A stretch of DNA of 64,000 nt from Methylophilaceae bacterium 11 (GCA_000525025.1 JCKJ01000001.1:930001-994000); one strand, 5' to 3'; counted from the stretch's first letter, positions 13,265 through 22,561 are shown. Program-made: numbers and translations. Notes: generated from the letters alone by a model not told the origin.

Positions 13265-13303
13265 GTATCAAGCTCATGTATAAAATTCTCATGTATAAAA
13301 TTA
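13261..13303. repeat. Short tandem repeat at the mxaR/mxaS junction
   Basis: Three head-to-tail copies of TCATGTAT(A/C)AA-type units: 13261-13273, 13274-13288 and 13289-13303. The last two are 15 bp each and differ only at the final base. Reading leftward, each unit contains ACATGA, and the last ATG is the mxaS start. The repeat fills the whole gap between mxaR stop and mxaS start. Confidence 0.75.
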
Positions 13304-14317
13304 AGGTGCTGCCACCGCATTAATAATGCTCGTCAACATTTCACGCGCAATTTCCGTGCGGCGCATTTCGTAAACCGGGCTGAATACCAAGCGGTGCGCC
13401 ACTGTTTCATGGAATACTGCGTGAATGTCTTCTGGCGTCACAGCTGTGCGCTCATTGAGCCAGGCGTTTACGCGCGCAGCCCGTAGCATCATGCTCATGC
13501 CACGCGGACTGGCGCCTGCCAACACTAGGCGGTTCATGTCTACGTTGCTGACTTTGACACCATAGTCGAGTGGTTGACGCGTTGCTTTCCATAGATTCAG
13601 TGCATATTTTTGCAATGTAGGGGAGGCTTCAACGCTGTTTTGTATAGTGCCGGAGAAGCTATTGAGCTGATCAAATTGTAAAACGTCGGCTTTTAAAGTA
13701 TCCACTAAGGCATCCACATTGTGAAATTTAGTGTCAAACATCAAGCCTTGCATGATGGCATCATCATTGGGTACCACGATAGGAATTTCCATCATAAAAC
13801 GGTCACGTGCCGCAGATGGAATTTCGAATGTCTCTTCTTTTTCTACTTGGTTACGGTCAGCAAATACAATCATGTGCGGGAATGCATGCTCTTTATTGAA
13901 TGCAGAGAGCGTACGCTCAGCCATTACGCGTAGTAGTAATGAGTGCACTTGTGGGCGGGCGCGATTAATCTCGTTAAAAAAGAATACAGACAAGTTTTCG
14001 CCGGACATGAGCAATGGGCCTGCACTTACATGGGGTTTGCCATCTTCACCCAAATACGTATGGTAGACCAAATCGTTAGGCATCAAGTCAATCGTACCTT
14101 CGATACGTTGATAACCACCACCAATGCCGCGTGTAAATGCACGCAGTAGTGTTGTTTTACCTACACCCACATCACCCTCAAGCAATACGTGACCACGCGC
14201 AAAAATAGCAGTGGTAATCAGGCGTATAGGGTTGCTTTGACCGACTACAACTTTATTGACTTCGGATTCTAGAGTTAAGGCATGCTGGCGCCAGTCGGCA
14301 AGTAGACGATCGCTCAT
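13301..14317 (-). CDS. mxaR: MxaR, MoxR-type AAA+ ATPase
   Basis: 338-residue AAA_3 (MoxR) ATPase, first gene of mxaRSACKL. Walker A is GDVGVGKTTLLRA. The Walker B region reads FFFNEINRARPQ, with Asn where most MoxR proteins have Asp; the following Glu is kept. C-terminal winged lid region includes LAGASPRGMSMMLRAARV. MoxR ATPases work with vWA proteins (here S, C, L) to mature periplasmic complexes. The structural genes mxaF, J, G and I are not adjacent: upstream is a 205-bp AT-rich gap and then fabA. Confidence 0.9.
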   Translation of the reverse strand: MSDRLLADWRQHALTLESEVNKVVVGQSNPIRLITTAIFARGHVLLEGDVGVGKTTLLRAFTRGIGGGYQRIEGTIDLMPNDLVYHTYLGEDGKPHVSAGPLLMSGENLSVFFFNEINRARPQVHSLLLRVMAERTLSAFNKEHAFPHMIVFADRNQVEKEETFEIPSAARDRFMMEIPIVVPNDDAIMQGLMFDTKFHNVDALVDTLKADVLQFDQLNSFSGTIQNSVEASPTLQKYALNLWKATRQPLDYGVKVSNVDMNRLVLAGASPRGMSMMLRAARVNAWLNERTAVTPEDIHAVFHETVAHRLVFSPVYEMRRTEIAREMLTSIINAVAAP

Positions 14318-14522
14318 CGTGGTTTCCTAAAGATTAAAATGATGAATGGTTTGTTAATTTGTAACTAATTTGTAAATAATATAAACGAATTTTTTAAAAG
14401 TGTATACAGATTTGTATAGTAATTTTTTTAGCTATTTCATGATTAGTTTACAGTTAGGGCTTTCGTTAAATGCAATTTCCAGCGAAAATAGCGTAAATAT
14501 CGTCTAGTTGAAGTTATAGTGA

Positions 14523-15038
14523 ATGTCTAAACAAACAAGTTATACCAAAGAAGAGTTGCTAACATGTGGTCGGGGGGAGTTATTTGGTGAGGGCAATGCG
14601 CAATTGCCATTGCCGCCGATGCTGATGTTTGATCGCATTGTCTCGATTACCGAGGACGGTGGTAAATATGGTGCCGGACAAATCATTGCTGAGTTAGATG
14701 TCACACCTGACCTATGGTTTTTTGGTTGCCACTTTACGGGGGATCCGGTCATGCCAGGCTGTTTAGGCTTGGATGCGATGTGGCAATTAGTTGGTTTTTA
14801 CCTTGGCTGGAAGGGTGGCCCTGGTCGAGGTCGTGCGTTGGGAGCGGGCGAAGTGAAGTTTACCGGTCAAGTGTTGCCAACGGCTAAGCTTGTACGCTAT
14901 CACATTGATTTAAAAAGAGTTATCATGCGTAAGTTGGTCATGGGGATTGCAGATGCACGCATGGAAGTAGATGGGCGTGAAATCTACGTGGCCAATGACT
15001 TACGTGTAGGTTTGTTTACTACGACTGACAATTTTTAG
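14523..15038 (+). CDS. fabA: 3-hydroxydecanoyl-ACP dehydratase/isomerase FabA
   Basis: Introduces the cis double bond in anaerobic-type unsaturated fatty acid synthesis. 171 residues with active-site His in [22 protein letters not shown], including the catalytic Asp in [26 protein letters not shown] is also family-typical. FabB follows 30 bp later, the classic fabA-fabB pair. The upstream 205 bp shared with mxaR is AT-rich and presumably holds promoters of both genes; no promoter could be picked with confidence. Confidence 0.96.
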   Translation: MSKQTSYTKEELLTCGRGELFGEGNAQLPLPPMLMFDRIVSITEDGGKYGAGQIIAELDVTPDLWFFGCHFTGDPVMPGCLGLDAMWQLVGFYLGWKGGPGRGRALGAGEVKFTGQVLPTAKLVRYHIDLKRVIMRKLVMGIADARMEVDGREIYVANDLRVGLFTTTDNF

Positions 15039-15068
15039 AATAATAAGATTTAGGCAAGGGAATACTCA

Positions 15069-16295
15069 ATGCGTCGCGTTGTCATTACAGGATTAGGCAT
15101 CGTTTCTAGCCTTGGTAATAATAAGGATGAAGTGCTTGCAAGTTTGAAAGCAGGTCAATCTGGGATTACTTACCAGCCCGAATATGCTGAGCATGGTCTT
15201 CGCTCACAGGTGGCTGGTTCTATTAAAAACCTCAATATTGAAGAGTTGATAGACCGTAAACTACTGCGCTTTATGGCCAAGGGTCATGCTTATGCTTGGT
15301 TAGCCATGCAAGAAGCGATTGCTGATGCCAGCCTAGGTGAGGATTTGGTTTCTAATGTGCGTACCGGCATTATTGTCGGTGGTGGTGGTCCATCGACTGA
15401 AAGCATTGAGCAAAGCAATGCTGTGCTTGCAGAAAAGGGTATCCGCCGAGTTGGGCCTTATATGGTAACTAAAGCCATGTGTAGTGGGATTGTGGCGACT
15501 TTGGCTACAGGCGCTAAAATTAAAGGTGTTAACTACGGTATCAGCTCTGCCTGTTCTACCAGTGCACATTGTATTGGTGCCGGGGTAGAGCAAATTCAGC
15601 TTGGCAAACAGGATATTGTGTTTGCCGGTGGTGGCGAAGAGGAACATTGGACCTTGTCATACCTGTTTGATGCAATGGGTGCCATGTCTACCAAGTACAA
15701 CGAGACACCGGATAAAGCCTCAAGAACTTATGATGCTGATCGTGATGGTTTTGTTATTTCTGGCGGCGGTGGCATTGTGGTGCTAGAAGAGTATGAGCAT
15801 GCCAAAGCCCGTGGTGCACAGATTTATGCGGAAGTCGTGGGTTATGGTGCCACTTCAGATGGTTACGATATGGTCGCGCCGAGTGGCGAGGGCGCAGTGC
15901 GTTGTATGCAATTGGCATTGCAAGGTATCGATAAAGTAGATTACATCAATACTCATGGTACCAGCACGCCAGTGGGCGATACCAAGGAGCTTGAAGCTAT
16001 CCGCGAGGTGTTTGGTACGGATAATCCAGTCGCGATTGCTTCGACCAAATCATTGTCAGGTCACGCATTAGGTGCGGCTGGTGTGAATGAAGCGATTTAT
16101 ACGCTCTTGATGATGAAACATGATTTCATAGCAGCCTCCGCAAACATCGAGACATTGGATCCTGCCGCAGAAGGCTTGAATATTGTGCGTCAACGCATTG
16201 ATAACGTCAAAATTGAAACAGCGCTATCCAATAGTTTTGGCTTTGGTGGCACCAATGCGACACTCACGCTGTCTACTAAATATCTGGATAAATAA
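15069..16295 (+). CDS. fabB: 3-oxoacyl-ACP synthase I
   Basis: Elongates acyl-ACP, including the unsaturated C10 product of FabA. 408 residues. The Cys-His-His triad is visible in [12 protein letters not shown] (nucleophile Cys), [11 protein letters not shown] and [12 protein letters not shown]. The C-terminal [14 protein letters not shown] loop is conserved. Partner of fabA in an operon. Confidence 0.97.
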   Translation: MRRVVITGLGIVSSLGNNKDEVLASLKAGQSGITYQPEYAEHGLRSQVAGSIKNLNIEELIDRKLLRFMAKGHAYAWLAMQEAIADASLGEDLVSNVRTGIIVGGGGPSTESIEQSNAVLAEKGIRRVGPYMVTKAMCSGIVATLATGAKIKGVNYGISSACSTSAHCIGAGVEQIQLGKQDIVFAGGGEEEHWTLSYLFDAMGAMSTKYNETPDKASRTYDADRDGFVISGGGGIVVLEEYEHAKARGAQIYAEVVGYGATSDGYDMVAPSGEGAVRCMQLALQGIDKVDYINTHGTSTPVGDTKELEAIREVFGTDNPVAIASTKSLSGHALGAAGVNEAIYTLLMMKHDFIAASANIETLDPAAEGLNIVRQRIDNVKIETALSNSFGFGGTNATLTLSTKYLDK

Positions 16296-16319
16296 ACGCG
16301 TAGTTTTATCCTCAACCAT

Positions 16320-16886
16320 GTGCATTTACACAAGGTGAAATTGCAAAAAATAGTTAACAGCCTGATAGTTTGTCTATGTGTCCTCAGTACTGCGTGTGCT
16401 GTGATGGGTGATAAAACCGTGCGTGTGACAGAAGCGCAGATTCAGCAAAAGCTGAACGAGCGCTTAGCGGTGCCTTTCTCTTTACTTAAAATCTTCGATG
16501 TCAATTTATCCAATGCCTTGGTCACGTTTGATAAGACCACTGGGCGCATGTATACCACCTTTGATACACGTTTAAGCAGTGCATTGCTGGATGAAGCCTA
16601 TGCTGGCAAGTTAGGACTCTCCGGAAAATTGCGGTTTGATGCGCCAACACAAGCCGTTGTACTGGATGAGACGGAAATCGATAAGTTTGAATTGGATGGT
16701 ATGCAGGCCAAACAAGCTGATATGTTGAATGCATTAGCCAAGAAACTGGGTAGTCAGATGCTGAACGGCCTGCCACTTTATACGGTTAAGCCAGAAGATC
16801 TCACCATAGGCAACAGGCATTACCAGCCTAAAGAAATGCTAGTAACGGATAAGGGGCTGCAAATTACCCTAAGCCCTCAACCTTAA
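16320..16886 (+). CDS. DUF1439 lipoprotein, GTG start
   Basis: 188-residue exported protein of the DUF1439 family (SYLF-independent lipid-binding-like envelope proteins; function unknown). N-terminal signal with a possible lipobox (CVLSTAC). The conserved domain contains RVTEAQIQQKLNERLAVPF and VTFDKTTGRMYTTFDTRL. No ATG precedes the signal peptide: GTG 16320 or GTG 16335 must be used. It is 24 bp behind fabB and probably co-transcribed. The lipobox is not perfect (Ser at -3), so lipidation is tentative. Confidence 0.75.
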   Translation: MHLHKVKLQKIVNSLIVCLCVLSTACAVMGDKTVRVTEAQIQQKLNERLAVPFSLLKIFDVNLSNALVTFDKTTGRMYTTFDTRLSSALLDEAYAGKLGLSGKLRFDAPTQAVVLDETEIDKFELDGMQAKQADMLNALAKKLGSQMLNGLPLYTVKPEDLTIGNRHYQPKEMLVTDKGLQITLSPQP

Positions 16887-16907
16887 TACGGCCTCTACAA
16901 TGTTTAC

Positions 16908-17279
16908 TTAGCTTAAGCATAATATTGCAGCTACATTGCGCCCTTCACTCATCAAAATATTATAAGTTCTGCATGCTGCTGCTGTATTCATGCACTCCAG
17001 TGGAATGCCAAGCTCGGTTAGCCCCGAATATATGCGGGGATGTAAAAAGCGATGTGTGCTGCCCGAACCCAATAGCACCACTTCTGGTTTGGTGAGGCTG
17101 ATCTCTGCAAAATGCGCTGGTGTAAGTGAGGCGAATGCATCGCAACCCCAATCAGCATTGATGTGCTCAGGCGTCACAATCAAGTTGTGATGGAAACGTT
17201 GGCGATTAATTTCAATAAAATCGTCGCCATAGCCAGTGATGAGATTTTGCTTTTCTGCAGTGGTTAGATGTAGTTTCAT
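16908..17279 (-). CDS. Mth938-like domain protein
   Basis: 123-residue protein of the Mth938/DUF498 fold, seen also in mitochondrial NDUFAF3 (complex I assembly). Landmarks are PEVVLLGSGSTHRFLHPRIY and the C-terminal ECMNTAAACRTYNILMSEGR. Bacterial function is unknown. It is divergent from alaA, with which it is often neighboured in betaproteobacteria (from memory). It converges on the DUF1439 gene with only 21 bp between stops. Confidence 0.82.
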   Translation of the reverse strand: MKLHLTTAEKQNLITGYGDDFIEINRQRFHHNLIVTPEHINADWGCDAFASLTPAHFAEISLTKPEVVLLGSGSTHRFLHPRIYSGLTELGIPLECMNTAAACRTYNILMSEGRNVAAILCLS

Positions 17280-17319
17280 ACGGACGCACTCACGTTCTAT
17301 TCATTCGGCTTCGCTTTCA

Positions 17320-17349
17320 TTGAAGAGCGGAGCCTTTCTAAGGTAAAAT
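17320..17349 (+). promoter_or_regulatory. Candidate promoter of alaA
   Basis: TTGAAG (17320-17325) and TAAAAT (17344-17349) separated by 18 bp, about 57 bp before the alaA ATG. Matches sigma-70 consensus moderately; orientation fits alaA-hom-thrC. Confidence 0.4.
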
Positions 17350-17406
17350 AAGGTTTTTGTTCAATGCCAATTTGACCGATAGTCATGTTGGTGAATTCTA
17401 GTCCTT

Positions 17407-18633
17407 ATGCAGCCAGTCAACAAATCAAATAAGCTTAGTAATGTTTGCTACGATATTCGTGGCCCTGTACTTCAACGCGCCCGTCAAATGGAAGACGAAG
17501 GGCAACGCATCATCAAGTTGAATATTGGGAATCCGGCCGCTTTTGGTTTTGAAGTGCCAGAAGAGATTCAACAAGACACGATCCGCAATATGGGTAAGGC
17601 GGGCGGCTATACCGATAGCAAGGGCCTGTTCGAGCCGCGTAAAGCCATCATGCATTATACGCAAAGCAAAAACATTGCTGGCGTGACGGTAGATGACATC
17701 ATCATCGGTAATGGTGTGTCTGAGTTGATTGTCATGGCGATGCAGGGCTTGTTGAACAATGGTGACCAGATGCTGGTGCCGATGCCGGATTATCCGCTAT
17801 GGACAGCTGCTGCGACTTTGGCCGGCGGTACAGCCCGTCACTATATGTGTGATGAAGCCAGTGGCTGGCTGCCAGATTTAAAAGACATCGAATCTAAAAT
17901 CAATGCCAATACACGTGGCATTGTGGTAATTAATCCTAACAATCCGACTGGCGCGCTCTATCCACGCGAGATTTTGGAAGGCATTATTGAAATTGCCCGC
18001 CATCATGGTTTAGTGATTTTTGCCGATGAAATTTATGACAAAGTGTTGTATGACGACAATGAGCATATTTCCATGGCATCGCTGGCGGATGATGTGTTGT
18101 TTGTTACGTTTAATGGCTTATCCAAAAACTATCGCACTTGTGGATACCGTGCAGGTTGGATGGTGATTTCCGGTGAGAAAAAACACGCGACCGATTATAT
18201 CGAAGGCCTGAATATGCTGGCCTCTATGCGTTTGTGTGCCAATGTGCCTGGCCAATTGGCGATTCAAACTGCATTGGGCGGCTACCAAAGTATTCATGAT
18301 TTAGTGGCGCCAGCAGGTCGCTTGTGTAAACAACGTGATTTGGCTTATGAAATGCTCACGGCGATTCCCGGCGTAAGCTGCGTCAAGCCCAAAGCCGCCA
18401 TGTACTTGTTTCCTAAGCTTGATCCTAAAATCTATCCGATTGAGGATGACCAGCAATTTATTTTAGATTTGTTGCTGGAAGAGAAAGTTCTGCTAGTGCA
18501 GGGCACAGGATTCAATTGGAAAAAACCGGATCATTTTCGCGTGGTTTTTTTACCCAATGTGGATGATTTAACAGAAGCAATACACCGTATAGCTAGGTTC
18601 TTAGAAGGCTATCGTAAAAAGCATCAAAAATAA
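17407..18633 (+). CDS. alaA: Alanine-forming aminotransferase (AlaA type)
   Basis: PLP-dependent class I/II aminotransferase, 408 residues, forming alanine from pyruvate and glutamate. The N-terminus YDIRGPVLQRARQMEDEG and KLNIGNPAAFGFEVP strongly resemble E. coli AlaA. The PLP lysine lies in FNGLSKNYRTCGYRAGW, and the cofactor-binding Asp in IFADEIYDKVLYDD. It is followed 6 bp later by hom, so alanine and threonine-family synthesis share an operon here. Confidence 0.9.
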   Translation: MQPVNKSNKLSNVCYDIRGPVLQRARQMEDEGQRIIKLNIGNPAAFGFEVPEEIQQDTIRNMGKAGGYTDSKGLFEPRKAIMHYTQSKNIAGVTVDDIIIGNGVSELIVMAMQGLLNNGDQMLVPMPDYPLWTAAATLAGGTARHYMCDEASGWLPDLKDIESKINANTRGIVVINPNNPTGALYPREILEGIIEIARHHGLVIFADEIYDKVLYDDNEHISMASLADDVLFVTFNGLSKNYRTCGYRAGWMVISGEKKHATDYIEGLNMLASMRLCANVPGQLAIQTALGGYQSIHDLVAPAGRLCKQRDLAYEMLTAIPGVSCVKPKAAMYLFPKLDPKIYPIEDDQQFILDLLLEEKVLLVQGTGFNWKKPDHFRVVFLPNVDDLTEAIHRIARFLEGYRKKHQK

Positions 18634-18651
18634 CGAAAGTTGAATGTAGTG

Positions 18652-19965
18652 ATGAAAGTACTTAAGGTAGGGTTGTTAGGGATTGGTACAGTAGGCGGGG
18701 GCACATACACTGTGCTGACACGCAATCAAGCTGAAATCCAACGTCGTTTAGGCGCATCCGTACAAGTGGTGCAAGTGGCAGACCGTAACCTTGCACACGC
18801 TAAACAAGTGACGGGTGGCCAAGTCGACGTAACAGATGACGCATTTGCAGTGGTGAATAATCCCGAAGTAGATGTGGTAGTAGAGCTGATTGGTGGCTAT
18901 ACCGTGGCTAAAGAGCTGGTGCTGAAGGCCATTGAAAATGGCAAACACGTGGTGACTGCTAATAAGGCGTTGCTTGCTGTACACGGCAATGAGATTTTTA
19001 AAGCGGCTGCCGCTAAAGGCGTGATGGTTGCATTTGAGGCAGCCGTTGCCGGTGGTATCCCAATCATCAAAGCGCTACGTGAGGGCCTAAGTGCAAACCG
19101 CATTGAATGGGTCGCTGGCATCATTAATGGTACGACAAACTTTATCCTGACCGAGATGCGTGAAAAAGGTTTAGCGTTTTCTGATGTGCTAGGTGAGGCG
19201 CAGCGTTTAGGTTATGCCGAGGCGGATCCTACGTTTGACGTGGAAGGCATTGATGCTGCGCATAAATTGACCATCATGGCTTCGATAGCTTTTGGCATGC
19301 CTATGCAATTTGACCAAGCCTATACCGAGGGTATTACCAAGCTGACGACCAAAGATATCAAATACGCGGAAGAGTTAGGTTACCGCGTGAAGTTATTGGG
19401 CATCAGCAAAAAAACAGAAGCCGGCGTTGAGTTGCGTGTACATCCTACTTTAATCCCTGAGAAGCGTTTGATTGCCAACGTGAATGGTGCAATGAACGCA
19501 GTGGTTGTAAAAGGCGATGCAGTAGGCCCTACTTTGTACTACGGTGCAGGTGCGGGTGCTGAGCCCACAGCCAGCGCAGTGGTTGCTGATTTAGTGGACA
19601 TTGCCAGATTAGCCAGTGCAAGTGCAGAGCAGCGCGTGCCTTACTTAGGCTTTCAATTAGCACAACAGTCTGCGTTAAATGTGCTGCCGATAGCAGAAGT
19701 GAACAGTGCCTACTACATACGCATGCGCGCAATGGATAAGCCAGGTGTGTTGGCAGAAGTGACCAAAATTTTAGGTGATCGCGATATCTCAATTGATGCC
19801 ATGATGCAGAAAGAGCCGCAAGAAGGCGAGTCTGAGGCAGATATTGTTATTTTGACGCACATTACCATGGAAAAAAATATGGATGCTGCGATTGAAGCCA
19901 TCGAAGCATTGTCTGCGATTGCAGGAAAAGTCACAAAAATCCGTATGGAAGAATTAGGGCGTTAA
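18652..19965 (+). CDS. hom: Homoserine dehydrogenase with ACT domain
   Basis: Reduces aspartate semialdehyde to homoserine for threonine and methionine. 437 residues from ATG 18652, with a Rossmann motif GLLGIGTVGGGTYTVL, catalytic region NGTTNFILTEM and GYAEADPTFDVEG. A C-terminal ACT domain (YYIRMRAMDKPGVLAEVTKI, about residue 350 onward) suggests threonine feedback. A TTG at 18640 is also in frame, but the ATG has GAAAG about 12 bp upstream and gives the usual MKVLKVGLLG start. Followed by thrC after 6 bp. Confidence 0.95.
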   Translation: MKVLKVGLLGIGTVGGGTYTVLTRNQAEIQRRLGASVQVVQVADRNLAHAKQVTGGQVDVTDDAFAVVNNPEVDVVVELIGGYTVAKELVLKAIENGKHVVTANKALLAVHGNEIFKAAAAKGVMVAFEAAVAGGIPIIKALREGLSANRIEWVAGIINGTTNFILTEMREKGLAFSDVLGEAQRLGYAEADPTFDVEGIDAAHKLTIMASIAFGMPMQFDQAYTEGITKLTTKDIKYAEELGYRVKLLGISKKTEAGVELRVHPTLIPEKRLIANVNGAMNAVVVKGDAVGPTLYYGAGAGAEPTASAVVADLVDIARLASASAEQRVPYLGFQLAQQSALNVLPIAEVNSAYYIRMRAMDKPGVLAEVTKILGDRDISIDAMMQKEPQEGESEADIVILTHITMEKNMDAAIEAIEALSAIAGKVTKIRMEELGR

Positions 19966-19971
19966 TCAGGT

Positions 19972-21405
19972 ATGAAGTACATCAGCACACGCGGGCAGTC
20001 GCCTGCGCTTAGTTTTAGCGAAATTCTTTTAGGTGGTCTGGCGCCAGATGGTGGATTGTATTTGCCAGAAAGCTATCCACAATTTAGTGATGCAGATTTA
20101 ACCGCCATGCGCGGCATGCATTACCGTGACTTAGCATTTGCTATATTAAGTCGCTTGGTCGATGAAAGTGATATCCCGCACGATGATTTGCGCACGATTA
20201 TCAACAATACCTATCGTGCCGAGGTATATGGCTACGTACGCCAAGGCCAAAATGCAGAGGACATTACGCCCACGTTGAAGTTAGAAGGTAACTTGTATTT
20301 GCTAGGGCTTTCTAATGGTCCTACGTTGGCATTTAAAGACATGGCCATGCAGTTGCTGGGTAACTTATTTGAATACGTGTTGACCAAAAAAGGGGAGACC
20401 ACCAATATTCTGGGGGCAACCTCCGGCGATACGGGCTCTGCCGCTGAGTATGCTATGCGTGGCAAAAAAGGTGTTCGGGTATTTATGTTGTCGCCGCATC
20501 AAAAAATGAGCCGCTTTCAAACGGCACAAATGTTCAGCTTGCAAGACGACAATATCTTTAATATTGCTGTGAAGGGCGTGTTTGATGATGCCCAAGATAT
20601 CGTCAAAGCTGTATCGAATGACCATGCATTCAAAGCTAAATATAAAATTGGTGCGGTTAACTCGATTAATTGGGGGCGCATTGCTGCGCAAGTGGTGTAC
20701 TACTTTAAAGGGTATTTGGCCGTCACGCAGAATAACAGCCAAAAGGTTAGTTTTGCTGTGCCTTCGGGTAACTTTGGTAACGTATGTGCCGGCCATATTG
20801 CACGTATGATGGGCTTGCCGATTGACCAGCTCATTGTGGCAACCAATGAAAATGACGTATTAGATGAATTTTTTAAAACGGGCGTCTATCGTCCACGTGG
20901 CGCAGCCAATACTTACCATACCTCCAGTCCGTCTATGGACATTAGCAAAGCTTCTAATTTCGAGCGCTTTGTGTTCGATCTGGTTGGTCGTGATGGTGCG
21001 AAAGTCCGTGCGTTGTGGAGCAAAGTAGATGCAGGCGGCGCTTTTGATTTGAATGCAGATGGCTACTTCAGTCACGTTTCTGAGTATGGCTTTGTCTCGG
21101 GTAGCAGTAACCATGCGAATCGTTTGCAAACCATCCGTGAAACGCAAGCAAAGTATGGTGTGACCATTGATACGCATACCGCAGATGGGTTGAAAGTAGC
21201 GCTTGAACATCGCGATCAGCAAGTGCCTATATTGGTTTTGGAAACCGCATTGCCAGCTAAGTTTGAGGATGCGATTGTGGAGGCCTTGGGTCACGTGCCG
21301 GAGCGTCCAGCTAATTTAAACGGACTTGAGGATCTGCCGCAACGTTCTGTGGTCATGGATGTGGACGTAGATGCAGTGAAAGCGTTTATTGTTGCTAACA
21401 CCTAA
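19972..21405 (+). CDS. thrC: Threonine synthase
   Basis: PLP enzyme turning O-phosphohomoserine into threonine. 477 residues. The N-terminus KYISTRGQSPALSFSEILL and the PLP-lysine motif GPTLAFKDMAMQLLG are characteristic, as is GATSGDTGSAAEYAM. Directly behind hom in the alaA-hom-thrC operon. A short hairpin (21408-21413 with 21421-21426) lies just after the stop but lacks a U-tract. Confidence 0.97.
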   Translation: MKYISTRGQSPALSFSEILLGGLAPDGGLYLPESYPQFSDADLTAMRGMHYRDLAFAILSRLVDESDIPHDDLRTIINNTYRAEVYGYVRQGQNAEDITPTLKLEGNLYLLGLSNGPTLAFKDMAMQLLGNLFEYVLTKKGETTNILGATSGDTGSAAEYAMRGKKGVRVFMLSPHQKMSRFQTAQMFSLQDDNIFNIAVKGVFDDAQDIVKAVSNDHAFKAKYKIGAVNSINWGRIAAQVVYYFKGYLAVTQNNSQKVSFAVPSGNFGNVCAGHIARMMGLPIDQLIVATNENDVLDEFFKTGVYRPRGAANTYHTSSPSMDISKASNFERFVFDLVGRDGAKVRALWSKVDAGGAFDLNADGYFSHVSEYGFVSGSSNHANRLQTIRETQAKYGVTIDTHTADGLKVALEHRDQQVPILVLETALPAKFEDAIVEALGHVPERPANLNGLEDLPQRSVVMDVDVDAVKAFIVANT

Positions 21406-21492
21406 GTAGCCGTGATTTTGACGGCTGTAATATATTCCGTATAGATGCCGTCATTAATTGTCCGCTAGTTTCATTTTTAACCGAGTGCAAAT

Positions 21493-22344
21493 ATGAAGCA
21501 ATACCTCGAGTTGTGCCAAAGAATTATTGACGAAGGTGTTTGGGTTGACAATAAGCGGACGGGAAAAAGATGCTTAACCGTCATCAATGCTGACCTTACC
21601 TATGATGTGGAAAATGGTGTTTTTCCACTCGTCACCACCCGTAAGAGTTTCTACAAATCGGCCATTGCCGAAATGCTTGGCTATTTGCGTGGGTATGACA
21701 ATGCTGCAGATTTTAGAGCAGTAGGTACGACCACTTGGGACGCCAACGCCAACGATAATCAAGAGTGGCTGGCAAATCCCTATCGAAAAGGGCAGGACGA
21801 TTGCGGCTTTATTTACGGTAAAGTAGCCAGAAATTTCCCTAAGCCTGATGGCGGTAGTATCGATCTACTAGCCAACATCGTAAAAGATCTCACGCAAGGC
21901 ATCGATAACAGAGGCGAGATTCTCACGTTTTACCACCCTGGCGTGTTTCATATGGGCTGTTTAAGGCCTTGTATGTACAGCCATCATTTCTCTTTACTGG
22001 GCGATACACTTTACCTGAACAGTACGCAGAGAAGCTGCGATGTGCCGCTCGGTTTAAATTTTAATATGGTGCAAGTGTATTTCTTGCTGGCGCTAATAGC
22101 ACAGATTACGGGTAAGAAAGCCGGTAAAGCCTTCCATAAAATCGTCAACGCCCATATTTATGAAGATCAGCTTGAGCTGATGCGCGATGTGCAATTAAAA
22201 AGAGCGCCATTCCCATCCCCTACATTCATCATCAACCCAGATATTAAAACACTGGAAGACGTGGAGACTTGGGTGACGGTGGATGATTTTAATGTGGTGG
22301 ACTACGAGTTCCATCCAGCCATCAAATACCCATTCTCTGTATAA
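21493..22344 (+). CDS. thyA: Thymidylate synthase
   Basis: Methylates dUMP to dTMP with methylene-tetrahydrofolate. 283 residues. The active-site Cys is in [12 protein letters not shown] and the dUMP site in [16 protein letters not shown], followed by NAHIYEDQ. The sequence is somewhat atypical around the catalytic Cys (PCMYSHHF where many ThyA have PCHxxFQF), but all key elements are present. thyA and folA, often adjacent, are here separated by the oppositely oriented qse block. Confidence 0.95.
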   Translation: MKQYLELCQRIIDEGVWVDNKRTGKRCLTVINADLTYDVENGVFPLVTTRKSFYKSAIAEMLGYLRGYDNAADFRAVGTTTWDANANDNQEWLANPYRKGQDDCGFIYGKVARNFPKPDGGSIDLLANIVKDLTQGIDNRGEILTFYHPGVFHMGCLRPCMYSHHFSLLGDTLYLNSTQRSCDVPLGLNFNMVQVYFLLALIAQITGKKAGKAFHKIVNAHIYEDQLELMRDVQLKRAPFPSPTFIINPDIKTLEDVETWVTVDDFNVVDYEFHPAIKYPFSV

Positions 22345-22402
22345 ACTTGCCTGATTAAAGCAAATAGCTCACTAACAAGTAAGCCACACTCAAATTTTGG
22401 GC

Positions 22403-22440
22403 AAAAAAAAGTTGCCCAGTTTGTTTTTATTGGGCAACTT
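22403..22440 (-). terminator. Intrinsic terminator of the small RNA
   Basis: Leftward reading: perfect 10-bp stem (22440-22431 with 22418-22409), 12-nt loop, then a run of T to 22403. On the plus strand no T-run follows, so it acts leftward. It would also end read-through from qseF. Confidence 0.85.
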
Positions 22441-22473
22441 CGGAATAGGTGACTACAAGGGAGGAAGTCACTG
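22403..22473 (-). ncRNA. Predicted sigma-54-dependent small RNA with anti-SD loop
   Basis: About 71 nt, transcribed leftward. The 5' end is placed 12 nt after the -12 element of the sigma-54 promoter. Stem-loop 1 has a perfect 6-bp stem (22471-22466 with 22454-22449). Its 11-nt loop reads UCCUCCCUUGU in the RNA, which contains a CCUCC anti-Shine-Dalgarno stretch. A short linker leads to stem-loop 2 (10-bp stem, 12-nt loop) and a U-run ending near 22403. No ORF is present in the transcript. It lies 3' of qseF, whose product is the likely activator. Alternatives: the RNA could also be cut from the 3' end of qseF mRNA. From memory, an Rfam family called Betaproteobacteria toxic small RNA has a similar anti-SD loop and may be the same thing. 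Confidence 0.75.
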
Positions 22474-22484
22474 ATTTACTATTA

Positions 22485-22499
22485 GCGAATAGTGTGCCA
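22485..22499 (-). promoter_or_regulatory. Sigma-54 (-24/-12) promoter of the small RNA
   Basis: Leftward sequence TGGCACACTATTCGC: GG at -25/-24 (22498-22497), exactly 10 bp, then GC at -13/-12 (22486-22485). Consensus is TGGCAC-N5-TTGC; one mismatch (TCGC for TTGC). Sites for an enhancer-binding activator lie 60-165 bp upstream. Confidence 0.78.
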
Positions 22500-22561
22500 A
22501 CTTTTTTATCTTTATAAATCAATAGGTTATAAAATTCACCTGTGACGCACTTGGACTATTT

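Noticed and set aside
21408-21426. Hairpin after thrC as terminator
   Set aside because: Six-bp stem without a T-run; not enough for an intrinsic terminator.
22441-22480. Plus-strand Shine-Dalgarno-like AGGGAGGA as start of a small ORF
   Set aside because: No ATG, GTG or TTG follows at usable distance; the first codons run into a stop. It is the complement of the small-RNA loop.
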